Source of the DNA: a virus
Length of the DNA stretch: 64,000 nucleotides
IMG/VR virus record: IMGVR_UViG_3300043773_002340
Location: 1 to 64,000 of that record
Direction: 5' to 3' (one strand)
Shown here: piece after piece, positions 34,904 to 42,675 of the stretch
How positions within the stretch are numbered: the first letter of the stretch is position 1
Layout of the letters: every line of letters begins with the position of its first letter
Position numbers and translations under genes: made by a program
The notes under the pieces: generated by a model
The model's input: only the letters and a program-made list of their open reading frames with translations
What the model was told of the DNA's origin: nothing
Database searches by the model: none

Positions 34904-35797
34904 TCCCAGGGATTCGACAATTTCGTCGACGTTGAAGAGATCTCCCAGATCCTCCTCTTCGTACGGAAACTCGTTCTCGTTCCCGTCGAATTGATAGTCG
35001 AAGAGGTACGAACCCGGCAGCGAACGCTTCGGCTTCTGTTTGGCTTGGATGTTCGTGTGGAGACCGTGACCGAAAATCACCGAAGATGTCGCATTCCACA
35101 GAACAGTGCTAGGCAGCTCAAATGCGGCAGCGGCGTGTTGGAGTGAGGAGTCGATCAGGAGGCGTTTGTCGGTCAGTTCCAGAAGACCAACGAGTTCCGT
35201 GTTGCTCAGAGGCTCACTGCGCACGAAAACATCGGGGATCTTCTCAGAATTCTGCCGAGTGATCTGCATGATGAAGTGTGTGTCACGGAAGTGATCCGCC
35301 ACTTTGCAGGCCACATCGAAAGGCATGTCGCGAGCCCAGCTGTAGGGACGCTCGTTACTGTAGAGTCCACCATTGGTGTGGATCAGCAGGAATGGCTTAC
35401 CTTCGAACTTCGGCTCGTAGAAATTCTTGATCGCCTTGCGCTGCTCTGGGTTGATTTTCAGAGAGGGCTTCTCCCCGTTGTACTCGAGACCGAGAGTCTT
35501 GCACCAGGACTCGACGAGGGAGTGAGTCTTGTTGACGTGGGTAGTGGTGAAATATGGCTCTTGGGCGAAAATCAGCGAGTCTTTATCTTCGACAAACTCT
35601 TCGTAGAAATACTGTGTCTGGCCAAGCGGATACACTCGGTAGACGAAAGGCAGGTTTGCCCAGAGCTCCGGCCACGCACAGACGACCACGAGCTCCCGGT
35701 CAGGGTGGTTGTTTTTGATGGCCTTGGCTACCGCTGTCGCAGCGATGTGCTTGCCGAGGCCACCGTTGATCTGGAAGATGCTGTATTTTTTAGACAT
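34898..35797 (-). CDS. GT9-like (heptosyltransferase-type) glycosyltransferase
   Basis: The product is 299 residues. The N-terminal Rossmann domain starts with FQINGGLGKHIAATAVAKAI and ELVVVCAWPELW, the pattern of GT9 enzymes that transfer sugars, classically heptose to LPS. The C-terminal domain has FLLIHTNGG, then LTDKRLLIDSSLQHAAAAFE and LPSTVLWNATS, matching the nucleotide-sugar binding half of the GT-B fold. The length is typical or slightly short. Similar genes occur in T4-like cyanophages. It lies inside the fibre array, between a UUCG-loop terminator upstream and the short DCGVF gene downstream. It may modify virion fibres or the host surface; neither is shown. The upstream CTATACT is -10-like. 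Confidence 0.85.
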   Translation of the reverse strand: MSKKYSIFQINGGLGKHIAATAVAKAIKNNHPDRELVVVCAWPELWANLPFVYRVYPLGQTQYFYEEFVEDKDSLIFAQEPYFTTTHVNKTHSLVESWCKTLGLEYNGEKPSLKINPEQRKAIKNFYEPKFEGKPFLLIHTNGGLYSNERPYSWARDMPFDVACKVADHFRDTHFIMQITRQNSEKIPDVFVRSEPLSNTELVGLLELTDKRLLIDSSLQHAAAAFELPSTVLWNATSSVIFGHGLHTNIQAKQKPKRSLPGSYLFDYQFDGNENEFPYEEEDLGDLFNVDEIVESLGG

Positions 35798-35827
35798 GGA
35801 GACCGAGGGTTTGTCTTAGTATAGTGA

Positions 35828-35852
35828 AAGAGGGGAGGCCGAAACCTCCCCC
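35828..35852 (-). terminator. Rho-independent terminator with UUCG-containing loop
   Basis: On the minus strand GGGGAGG-TTTCGG-CCTCCCC is followed by TCTTTC. It lies seven bases after the stop of the 35860-37275 fibre gene and upstream of the glycosyltransferase, so it separates two transcription units. Confidence 0.78.
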
Positions 35853-35859
35853 TTGGTCA

Positions 35860-37275
35860 TCAGGCGCCGACGGGGACGACGGTCGTGATGATGGACGGGA
35901 TGGCGGGGTACGGAGCGACAGCGTTCTCTGCGAGCAGTTGGACGTCGGTGTCAAGCGACCACCACCAGATCTCGATGAAATCACCAGCGGCCAGGGTCAT
36001 GATGAAGTTGACAGTGGCGAGCTGGGGAGTGTTGTTACCGACCAGGGTGATGTTCGATGCCGAGTTGTCGACGTTGACACCGTTCTTCTTGAACCAGATG
36101 TTGATGTCGTCGCTACCTGCGTCCGTCTTCGTCACCTGCATCGAGAACTGGATGTTGTAGGTTCCAGCGGAGGCCACTGTGAGCTTGGTTCCGTCAACGA
36201 TGCTGACGTTGCGGCTCTCAGTCGTGGTGTTGTAGGTGACTGCGTTTCCGTTGGTGGTGTCTAGGTTGTTCTGAGGAACTGTGCTGAGGAAGGAACCGTA
36301 GTTCGGCAGCAGGGCGGCGGAGCCTGTCCAAGCAGGAGCGGATCCAGTGCCTGTCGACATCAGGATCTGACCGTTGGTTCCGTAGGACGGGGTCGTACCG
36401 ACACCCACGGCACCGTTCTCGTTGACCTGCAGTTTGATGGTTGTACCGGCGGCCAGGATAAGGTTGTCGGCAAGGGCCGCTGTACCGGAAATGTCACCGA
36501 TGATGGTGTTGTTGCTTCCAGTTGTAACAGCGTCGCCAGTGGTGTAACCGAGGAAGGTGTTGCCACCACCAGTAGTTACGGAGTCGCCCGCCTGGAAGCC
36601 CAAGGCCACGTTGCCCAGACCCGTGGTCACAGCGAGCAGGGCACAAGCGCCGACGGCAGTCGTTCCGCTTTGGTTATGAGCCGCACCGAGAGCATTCCAT
36701 CCAATAGCCACGCCGCAGGAAGTCGCCACGGTCGTATCACCAGCGCCGCTTCCGATAAACGTGTTGCATCCGCCAGTGTTAGCGAAACCGGCTGTGGCTC
36801 CGACGAACGTGTTGTCACAGGATGTGACTAAAGCTCCTCCAACGAAAGCTCCCACCAAGGTGTTGCGAGCGCCGGTTTGAATAGCCTTGCCCGTGTTGGC
36901 CCCATAGGCTGTGTTACGTTGGCCCGATGTCACGGCGCAAAGGGTGCAAGAACCAAATGCGCTATTCAGGGAGGATCCAGTAGTTGCAGATCTCAGTGCG
37001 CATAAGCCATAACTTAGATTGTCTTTGGGCGCATCCCAAAGGCCATATACGGTGCCAAGCGCTGTGGGCGTGGCCGCGGCTCCGGCACTTGCCGCTAAGT
37101 CGTAGGCGGCTTTTACTGCGTTGGCCGTGGCGGCTTCGGATGTGGAAGTGCTACTAGTAGTGTCGTTGAGTTGTACGATACCAGCCCCCGAAGTCGAGGA
37201 GGCCGGCAGGTTGGCGATGGCGATGGTGGAGCCGTTCTGAATAAAAACGTCACCAATGTAGAAAGATTCGGACAT
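35860..37275 (-). CDS. Beta-roll tail fibre lacking the docking module
   Basis: The product is 471 residues. It begins MSESFYIGDVFIQNGSTIAI and lacks the LLPGEIAFN-type docking module of its neighbours, so it may attach differently or assemble onto another fibre. Residues 35-65 match the shaft unit (GIVQLNDTTSSTSTSEAATA). YadA-like repeats span about 80-270 and contain several cysteines at the repeat positions seen in the giant fibre (FGSCTLCAVTSG, TGGCNTFIGSG). The segment KLQVNENGAVGVGTTPSYG and the joint GQILMSTGTGSAPAW are nearly identical to those of the 37294-42012 product. The C-terminal 150 residues look like a C1q-type jelly roll. A terminator follows the gene. Confidence 0.88.
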   Translation of the reverse strand: MSESFYIGDVFIQNGSTIAIANLPASSTSGAGIVQLNDTTSSTSTSEAATANAVKAAYDLAASAGAAATPTALGTVYGLWDAPKDNLSYGLCALRSATTGSSLNSAFGSCTLCAVTSGQRNTAYGANTGKAIQTGARNTLVGAFVGGALVTSCDNTFVGATAGFANTGGCNTFIGSGAGDTTVATSCGVAIGWNALGAAHNQSGTTAVGACALLAVTTGLGNVALGFQAGDSVTTGGGNTFLGYTTGDAVTTGSNNTIIGDISGTAALADNLILAAGTTIKLQVNENGAVGVGTTPSYGTNGQILMSTGTGSAPAWTGSAALLPNYGSFLSTVPQNNLDTTNGNAVTYNTTTESRNVSIVDGTKLTVASAGTYNIQFSMQVTKTDAGSDDINIWFKKNGVNVDNSASNITLVGNNTPQLATVNFIMTLAAGDFIEIWWWSLDTDVQLLAENAVAPYPAIPSIITTVVPVGA

Positions 37276-37293
37276 GATTAGCGAGGGTCAGAT

Positions 37294-40200
37294 TCAGAGA
37301 ACGGTGGGCTGGGAGCCGAAGGAGGCGGTGTACTTGTAAACAGCGTTTACAGTGGCCAGTGACACGGACGGGGTGAAGGTCACAAGGGTGTCGTTGCCTG
37401 CGTTGGTCTCAAGTGTGAAGAAACCGAATGTTCCAGTCGAAGAAGTGATGATGCTGGATCCGACTCCGCTGTCAGAGGCGATGGTGATGTTCGCCCATGC
37501 GACGTTCGTGGAGTTGTCTGTCAGCATCACGGTCAGCGTGCCCATGCGAATCGCGCCGGAGAAGCTGAGGAGGTCGAGTGGCGTGGCGGCGACTGTGGCC
37601 TTTGTGGTGGCAGTTGAAAGTGTCTGAGGTGTGGACCAAGTGGGAGCGCCACCAGTTCCAGCAGATGTGAGGACCTGACCAGAAGTACCGTAGCTCGGGG
37701 TGGAGCCAACACCCACGGCACCGTTCTCGTTCACCTGCAGCTTGATGGTCGAACCAGCGGCAAGAACGAGGTTGTTGCTCAGGGTTGTGGTTCCGGCGTA
37801 GGAGCCAACGATGGTGTTGGTGGTTCCAGTCGTGATGTTATTACCGGCGTTGTAGCCGATGAGCGTGTTAGCGTTTCCAGACACGTTCTGTCCAGCACCG
37901 AAACCAACTGCTGTGCTCTGCGAACCGGTGATGTTGAGGCTGAGAGCGGTGTAGCCGAGGGCGGTGTTGGCGGTTCCAGTGGTGTTGGCTTGGAGTGCGT
38001 TGTGGCCGACAGCCACGAGGTTGGCGGCAGTGGAGGCAGTGAGGGCGTTGTTACCAACGGCGACGTTGTTACCACTGGTGGTAGCTGTGGTCAGGGCATT
38101 GAAGCCGATGGCAACGTTGTTGGCGCCCGAGGTTACAGAGTCACCAGCAAGACCGCCAACGAAGGTGTTGACCGATCCATTAGTAACTGCGGTACCAGCG
38201 TTGAAACCAACAGCGACGTTGCACCCACCACTTGTCGCAACAGCGAGTGTGTTTGCACCGATGGCCACGGATCCCGGAGCAGTGGCGACACCACCGAGGG
38301 CATTCAAACCGACGGCGACCGTGTTGTCAGCTGTAGTAGCAGCGTCACCAGCATTCGCCCCGACGAAGGTGTTTCCTCCGCCCGTGGTCAGTGCGGCACC
38401 CGTATTGGCTCCCAAACCAGTGTTATTGTTAGTTCCACCAGCACCAAGGGCGTTGGAGCCCAATCCAGTGTTATTGTCGCCGGATGTGGCGGCGTCACCT
38501 GAGCCGAAGCCAACATAAGTGTTGTTATTGCCAGCGGTGATTGCCGTTCCAGCGTTGTATCCCAGAGCGGTATTGTTAACGCCACTCGTGATACTGTTAC
38601 CAGCATTTCCACCAAGGGCCGTGTTGAACGGAGTGGCTGTGCAGGTGTAGCCAGACAGAGGAGCTGCGGGAGCGGCCCAAGTCGGGACGCCAGCGGCGAC
38701 TGTCAGAACTTGACCGGCGGAGCCGATAGGCAGAGCGGCAGCAGTGCTCGCAGCGGAGGCGTAGATGATGTCACCGGTCGCGGTCAGCAGGGAAGGAGCG
38801 ATGACGGCAGAACTGTCGAGTGACAGGGTCACATCACCGGAAGTGCCACCACCGGTGAGGCCAGTGCCGGCGGTCACGGCAGTGATGTCACCGATCTGAG
38901 GAGTCGTCCAAGTTGGAACGGCTCCACTTCCTCCTGAGGTCAGGACTTGACCGGCAGTACCGAAGTTGGTACCATCGGGGGACCAAGCACCAGAGGTATT
39001 TGCCTGGAACTTGACAGTGCTTCCGGCGGCGAGGATGACGGTGTCGGTGAGGGCGGCGGAGCCGTTCACATCGCCGATGATGGTGTTATTGAAGCCAGTT
39101 GTGATGACGTCACCAGCGTTGGCACCGATGAGGATGTTAGTGCCACCCAGTGTTAGAGCTGAGCCAGCATTTGAACCGACGAGAGTGTTGTTGCTGCCTG
39201 TGGCAGTGTCGCCAGCGGCGAAGCCGATGTAAGTGTTGTCGGAACTAGTGGTAACAGCTTGACCCGCACTGGTCCCCACTGCGGTGTTACGAAGACCCGA
39301 TGAGTTAGCAGCAAGAGCTTGGAAACCAACCGCAACAAGGTTCGAGCCTGATGTGGTAGATTGTAGCGACCCAGCACCGACGGCTACGTTGGTACCACCG
39401 CTTGTGACGCCGGCAAGGGCGTTGAAGCCAAGAGCTGTGTTGGCTCCACCGTTGGTGATAGAGTCACCGGCGTTTGCACCAACAAGAGTATTGCTTACAC
39501 CGGTTGTAACAGCTGTTCCAGCATTGTAACCGATTGAAGTATTGCCTGTTCCACTGGTGATTGAGTCACCAGCGTTGCCACCCAGAGCGGTGTTGAATGG
39601 TGTGGCGGTGTTGGTGTAGCCAGACAGAGAAGCGCCCCATGCGATCTCCCCGGCGGAGACGATCAGCGACTGACCGTTTGTGCCGATCGGCAGAACATCA
39701 TAGGTGCCAGCGCCAGTTCCGTAGAGCAGTTCACCAGCAGTCGTGAAGGTCGCGTCGGGAATGGCAGCATCTGCTGTGGACTGGGCAGCAGCAGCGTCGA
39801 TAATCGCCTGATCGGCGGTCGACTGAGCGGCGGCAGCGTCGATCAGAGCTTGATCTGCATCAGTCTGGGCAGCAGCAGCATCCGTCTGACCTTGAATACC
39901 GGCGTCGTAGGCGGCCTTGACCGCAGTCGCAGAAGCGGCAGTGGTGCTGGAGGTGACGTTCGTCGCGTCGGTGACAGCGTTAAGGGAGCCGTTGACACCA
40001 CCTGCGAACTGCAGCGAGTAGGTGCCTTGAACGTTGACGTTTTGGGCGGTGATCGTGCCCGTCATCGTGCCGCCAGCTTTCGGCAGAGAGGCATTTGCCA
40101 CGGCCAAAGCAGCGGCGGCGTCGGTCTGACCCTGAACGCCGGCGTCGTAGGCGGTCTTGACAGCAGTGGCGGAAGCGATTTGGCTGCTGTTGGTCACGTT

Positions 40201-42012
40201 GACCGCATCGATCACGTTGTCCTGCAGAGCCTGAGGAGTGATCGCTGTGGTGTCGGATGTGCCAGCAAGGACCGCGGCAGCGTCAGCCAGTTGGACGATG
40301 CCTTGTTGGTCGTAGGTCGCCTGTGGAGGACGGGCTCCAACTCCGAGGACCAACCAGTTGGTGCCGTCGGAAAGCAGCCAGTCGCCATTCTCCATGGCGC
40401 TCGGGTTTGGACCGGAGACCACGCAGACGAGGTAGTAGTCTTCGTTTGAGGGATCAGCTGGAGGCAGTGGGTCACCATTGACAAAACCGGCGGCGAGACC
40501 GGCGGCGGTCACACCGTCGACCACACCGTTGAGAGCGTCCCAACCACCGGCCAGTGTCGTGTTGGCGGCGATCGTCAGCGCGTCGATCTGTCCCTGAAGC
40601 ACCGCACCTTGGGCAGCAGTCAGGGCTTGAGTGGTGGAGCTGGAGCTGAGAGTATTGTTGAGGGAGACCGCACCCTTGACCGTTGTCGAAGCGTCGGGGA
40701 CGTTGATGACACCGGCGACGAGAGTCAGGTTGCCGGTCAGCTCGACCTGGACCACACCGGGAGCGGCTGTGGTTGCGAGGTTGACACCGACGATCGGGGT
40801 CTGGGGATCGGTGTTGTCGACTGTGATTGGAGCGGTTCCTGTGACAGATGTCACGTCGCCAGGGGCGTCATCGGTCCAGGCGGGTGTGCCTGAGACCACC
40901 GTTAGAACTTGGCCGTCAGAGCCAACACCGAGAGGGCCGAATGTGCCGGCGCCAGTGCCGACGAGGATGTCACCCTCAGCCGTGTAGGAAGCACGGGGGA
41001 TGGCTGCCACAGCCACGTCGTTGACCGCCTTGATGGCGAACGGAGTGGTGGCTTGAGTGATTGAAGTGCTGTCCAGGGCTGTGCTCAGTTGAACAGCGCC
41101 AGGAGCGGAAGTCGAGGCGGCGTTGATGCCGACGACTGGAGTCTGGGGATCAGTGTTGTCGACGGTGATGGGGGACGTTCCGGTCACTCCGGTCACGTCA
41201 CCCTGGGCGTCATCCACCCACAGTTGGCCAGTGCCGTCAAAACTGAGGATCTGGCCCGCGATTGGTGTGTTGGAAGCTTTGTTCAGCTTGTTGATTTCGA
41301 GATCGTTGATGTCAGTCTGGGCCTGCGCCATCTCGCCTTGGAGAGTGGCGATGTCGCCATCATTCGAAGTGATCTGGGACTGCAGACCGTCATCGACGAG
41401 CTTGAGGGCACTGAGCACAGCCTGTGTGGAGGCTGCGGTCAAAGTCATCGGGTTGGTGGCAGGCACCTGGTCCGAAGTGTTGAAGGCGAAGTGAGCGCCG
41501 AACAGCCACTCGGTTCCGCTGTAGATGTAGAGGCCTTCGTAGGTGGTGCCTGGAGCACCTTGAACGATGCAGGTGGCGTTGCGCCCGATGTAGGAAGGGC
41601 TGCCGATAGCGGAAGAAATCTTCTGGCTCGTTGTGGCACCCGGAGCTGCGGAAACAGCGGCGTTGTCTGTCTGATAGGAGAAACCGGTGCCGGCGTCCTG
41701 CCACTCGGCCACTCCAAGAGCGGCGTTGTAGGTCAACACTTGCTCATTGGTCGGAGCGGGACGACCCTCAGCCTCGGGATTAGCGACAAAGAAGTCGTTC
41801 AGAGCAGTGCGCTCAAGCAGCACCTGAACCCAGCCCTTACCAGCGGGGGGATTCGGGGTGACGACTGTGCCGGAGAAATCAATACGGGTGTCCGAGCCCG
41901 TACCAAGATACATGGTACCGTCAGAGACGTTAAACGCAACCTGACCTGGATCGAGTTGGGAAGGCTGGGCTCCGGGGATAGCGGAGCGGAGTTGTTGGAA
42001 CGAGATAGTCAT
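37294..42012 (-). CDS. Giant beta-roll tail fibre with internal cassette duplication
   Basis: The product is 1572 residues. The docking-type module is at 5-70 (PSQLDPGQVAFNVSDGTMYL). A shaft of repeated units follows, including TSVTGTAPITVDNTDPQTP, VQLADAAAVLAG and alanine-rich coiled segments, up to about residue 790. Two large YadA-like cassettes follow, each starting LSGYTxTATPFNTALGGNAG and ending in a joint GQVLTSxGxGxxPTW, at about 795-1030 and 1117-1450. The C-terminal 110 residues are a different strand-rich tip. Unlike the neighbouring cysteine-rich fibre, its repeats have almost no cysteine. The start is three bases after the stop of the 42016-42573 gene. It is a probable trimeric adhesin fibre. 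Confidence 0.9.
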   Translation of the reverse strand: MTISFQQLRSAIPGAQPSQLDPGQVAFNVSDGTMYLGTGSDTRIDFSGTVVTPNPPAGKGWVQVLLERTALNDFFVANPEAEGRPAPTNEQVLTYNAALGVAEWQDAGTGFSYQTDNAAVSAAPGATTSQKISSAIGSPSYIGRNATCIVQGAPGTTYEGLYIYSGTEWLFGAHFAFNTSDQVPATNPMTLTAASTQAVLSALKLVDDGLQSQITSNDGDIATLQGEMAQAQTDINDLEINKLNKASNTPIAGQILSFDGTGQLWVDDAQGDVTGVTGTSPITVDNTDPQTPVVGINAASTSAPGAVQLSTALDSTSITQATTPFAIKAVNDVAVAAIPRASYTAEGDILVGTGAGTFGPLGVGSDGQVLTVVSGTPAWTDDAPGDVTSVTGTAPITVDNTDPQTPIVGVNLATTAAPGVVQVELTGNLTLVAGVINVPDASTTVKGAVSLNNTLSSSSTTQALTAAQGAVLQGQIDALTIAANTTLAGGWDALNGVVDGVTAAGLAAGFVNGDPLPPADPSNEDYYLVCVVSGPNPSAMENGDWLLSDGTNWLVLGVGARPPQATYDQQGIVQLADAAAVLAGTSDTTAITPQALQDNVIDAVNVTNSSQIASATAVKTAYDAGVQGQTDAAAALAVANASLPKAGGTMTGTITAQNVNVQGTYSLQFAGGVNGSLNAVTDATNVTSSTTAASATAVKAAYDAGIQGQTDAAAAQTDADQALIDAAAAQSTADQAIIDAAAAQSTADAAIPDATFTTAGELLYGTGAGTYDVLPIGTNGQSLIVSAGEIAWGASLSGYTNTATPFNTALGGNAGDSITSGTGNTSIGYNAGTAVTTGVSNTLVGANAGDSITNGGANTALGFNALAGVTSGGTNVAVGAGSLQSTTSGSNLVAVGFQALAANSSGLRNTAVGTSAGQAVTTSSDNTYIGFAAGDTATGSNNTLVGSNAGSALTLGGTNILIGANAGDVITTGFNNTIIGDVNGSAALTDTVILAAGSTVKFQANTSGAWSPDGTNFGTAGQVLTSGGSGAVPTWTTPQIGDITAVTAGTGLTGGGTSGDVTLSLDSSAVIAPSLLTATGDIIYASAASTAAALPIGSAGQVLTVAAGVPTWAAPAAPLSGYTCTATPFNTALGGNAGNSITSGVNNTALGYNAGTAITAGNNNTYVGFGSGDAATSGDNNTGLGSNALGAGGTNNNTGLGANTGAALTTGGGNTFVGANAGDAATTADNTVAVGLNALGGVATAPGSVAIGANTLAVATSGGCNVAVGFNAGTAVTNGSVNTFVGGLAGDSVTSGANNVAIGFNALTTATTSGNNVAVGNNALTASTAANLVAVGHNALQANTTGTANTALGYTALSLNITGSQSTAVGFGAGQNVSGNANTLIGYNAGNNITTGTTNTIVGSYAGTTTLSNNLVLAAGSTIKLQVNENGAVGVGSTPSYGTSGQVLTSAGTGGAPTWSTPQTLSTATTKATVAATPLDLLSFSGAIRMGTLTVMLTDNSTNVAWANITIASDSGVGSSIITSSTGTFGFFTLETNAGNDTLVTFTPSVSLATVNAVYKYTASFGSQPTVL
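38582..38660 (-). repeat. Direct repeat, downstream copy, in the giant beta-roll fibre
   Basis: This 79-base segment encodes the start of the second beta-roll cassette (LSGYTCTATPFNTALGG and onward) and aligns without gaps to 39551-39629, 969 bases away, with most bases identical. Confidence 0.7.
39551..39629 (-). repeat. Direct repeat, upstream copy, in the giant beta-roll fibre
   Basis: This is the partner of 38582-38660, encoding the start of the first cassette (LSGYTNTATPFNTALGG and onward). The pair marks an internal duplication of a whole beta-roll plus joint. Confidence 0.7.
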
Positions 42013-42015
42013 GGA

Positions 42016-42573
42016 TTAGGCAGGAACAAAGGAGCCGCAATCGACATTTGTAACAAACTGTGTGGCCGGATCAATCTCTACGCCATTGCCGGCGCGAACC
42101 ATGTTCTTAACGAAGCCGACGTTGATCGCTTGTTGAAGAGCGTTGGGATTGATTGGGGCAGTCAGGAAGAGTGGACCGTTGACGGTTCCGCCAAGGTCGC
42201 TGATGGTGTGGTCGAGGAAAAAGCCCAAAGTCACAGGCTGATTGTTCTCGAGAATCGGGGCGGAGAAATAAGCCGGACCAACGACGGTCCATCCTCCAGC
42301 CTCAGTCAGAACACCATTCGGGAGTGGCATCGTGGTGACCCACTGGCCGCCTCCGGTGTCCACATAATAAAGCCATAAGGTTCCAGTGCTGGCTTGGTAC
42401 CAGAGGTCACCCTGTTTGGGGCGGTTAGGCGGACAGTCAGACACGTACACCGGAGCGTCGTCCGGAGTTGGAAGTGCTTGTGGTGCCCACCCGTAACCGT
42501 TGAAGATGTAGGATACGCCTTTGTAGAGGTAAGTATCCCCAATCTGCGGATTTGCGGGGAAATTCAATGCCAT
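42016..42573 (-). CDS. Tail protein with WW/YY module and DCGSF C-terminus
   Basis: The product is 185 residues. The N-terminus (FPANPQIGDTYLYKGVSYIF, NGYGW) is a short module common in phage tail proteins. A second module, KQGDLWYQASTGTLWLYYVD followed by QWV, matches the repeated LWW...VLY...QWV units in the 1041-2603 and 45834-49214 products. The C-terminus (NGVEIDPATQFVTNVDCGSF) matches the small proteins at 16564-16728 and 34646-34870. It therefore combines two motifs that are otherwise found in separate genes. It precedes the giant beta-roll fibre by three bases. Upstream, CTGTTAAACTCTCT is a degenerate version of the GGGTAAAAC motif. It is probably a fibre-connector or baseplate-periphery protein. 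Confidence 0.82.
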   Translation of the reverse strand: MALNFPANPQIGDTYLYKGVSYIFNGYGWAPQALPTPDDAPVYVSDCPPNRPKQGDLWYQASTGTLWLYYVDTGGGQWVTTMPLPNGVLTEAGGWTVVGPAYFSAPILENNQPVTLGFFLDHTISDLGGTVNGPLFLTAPINPNALQQAINVGFVKNMVRAGNGVEIDPATQFVTNVDCGSFVPA

Positions 42574-42675
42574 GTTACATGACCCATCTCAGTAGAGAGT
42601 TTAACAGGGGTTGGCTCTTGCTTACTCGTTTCCAACCTCGAGCGGCTTTTTGTCTTGTTTCGCCACGATATTCCG

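Noticed and set aside
29000-42000. Periodic repeats of about 42 bases that could suggest CRISPR or satellite DNA
   Set aside because: The periodicity is in frame and codes for 14-residue YadA-like units. The intervals are not unique spacers, and no cas gene is present.
41089-42378. 429-codon plus-strand frame, and similar ones at 361-1131, 17310-18062, 47160-48059 and 53960-54892
   Set aside because: All lie opposite well-supported minus-strand virion genes and arise from codon bias and repeats.
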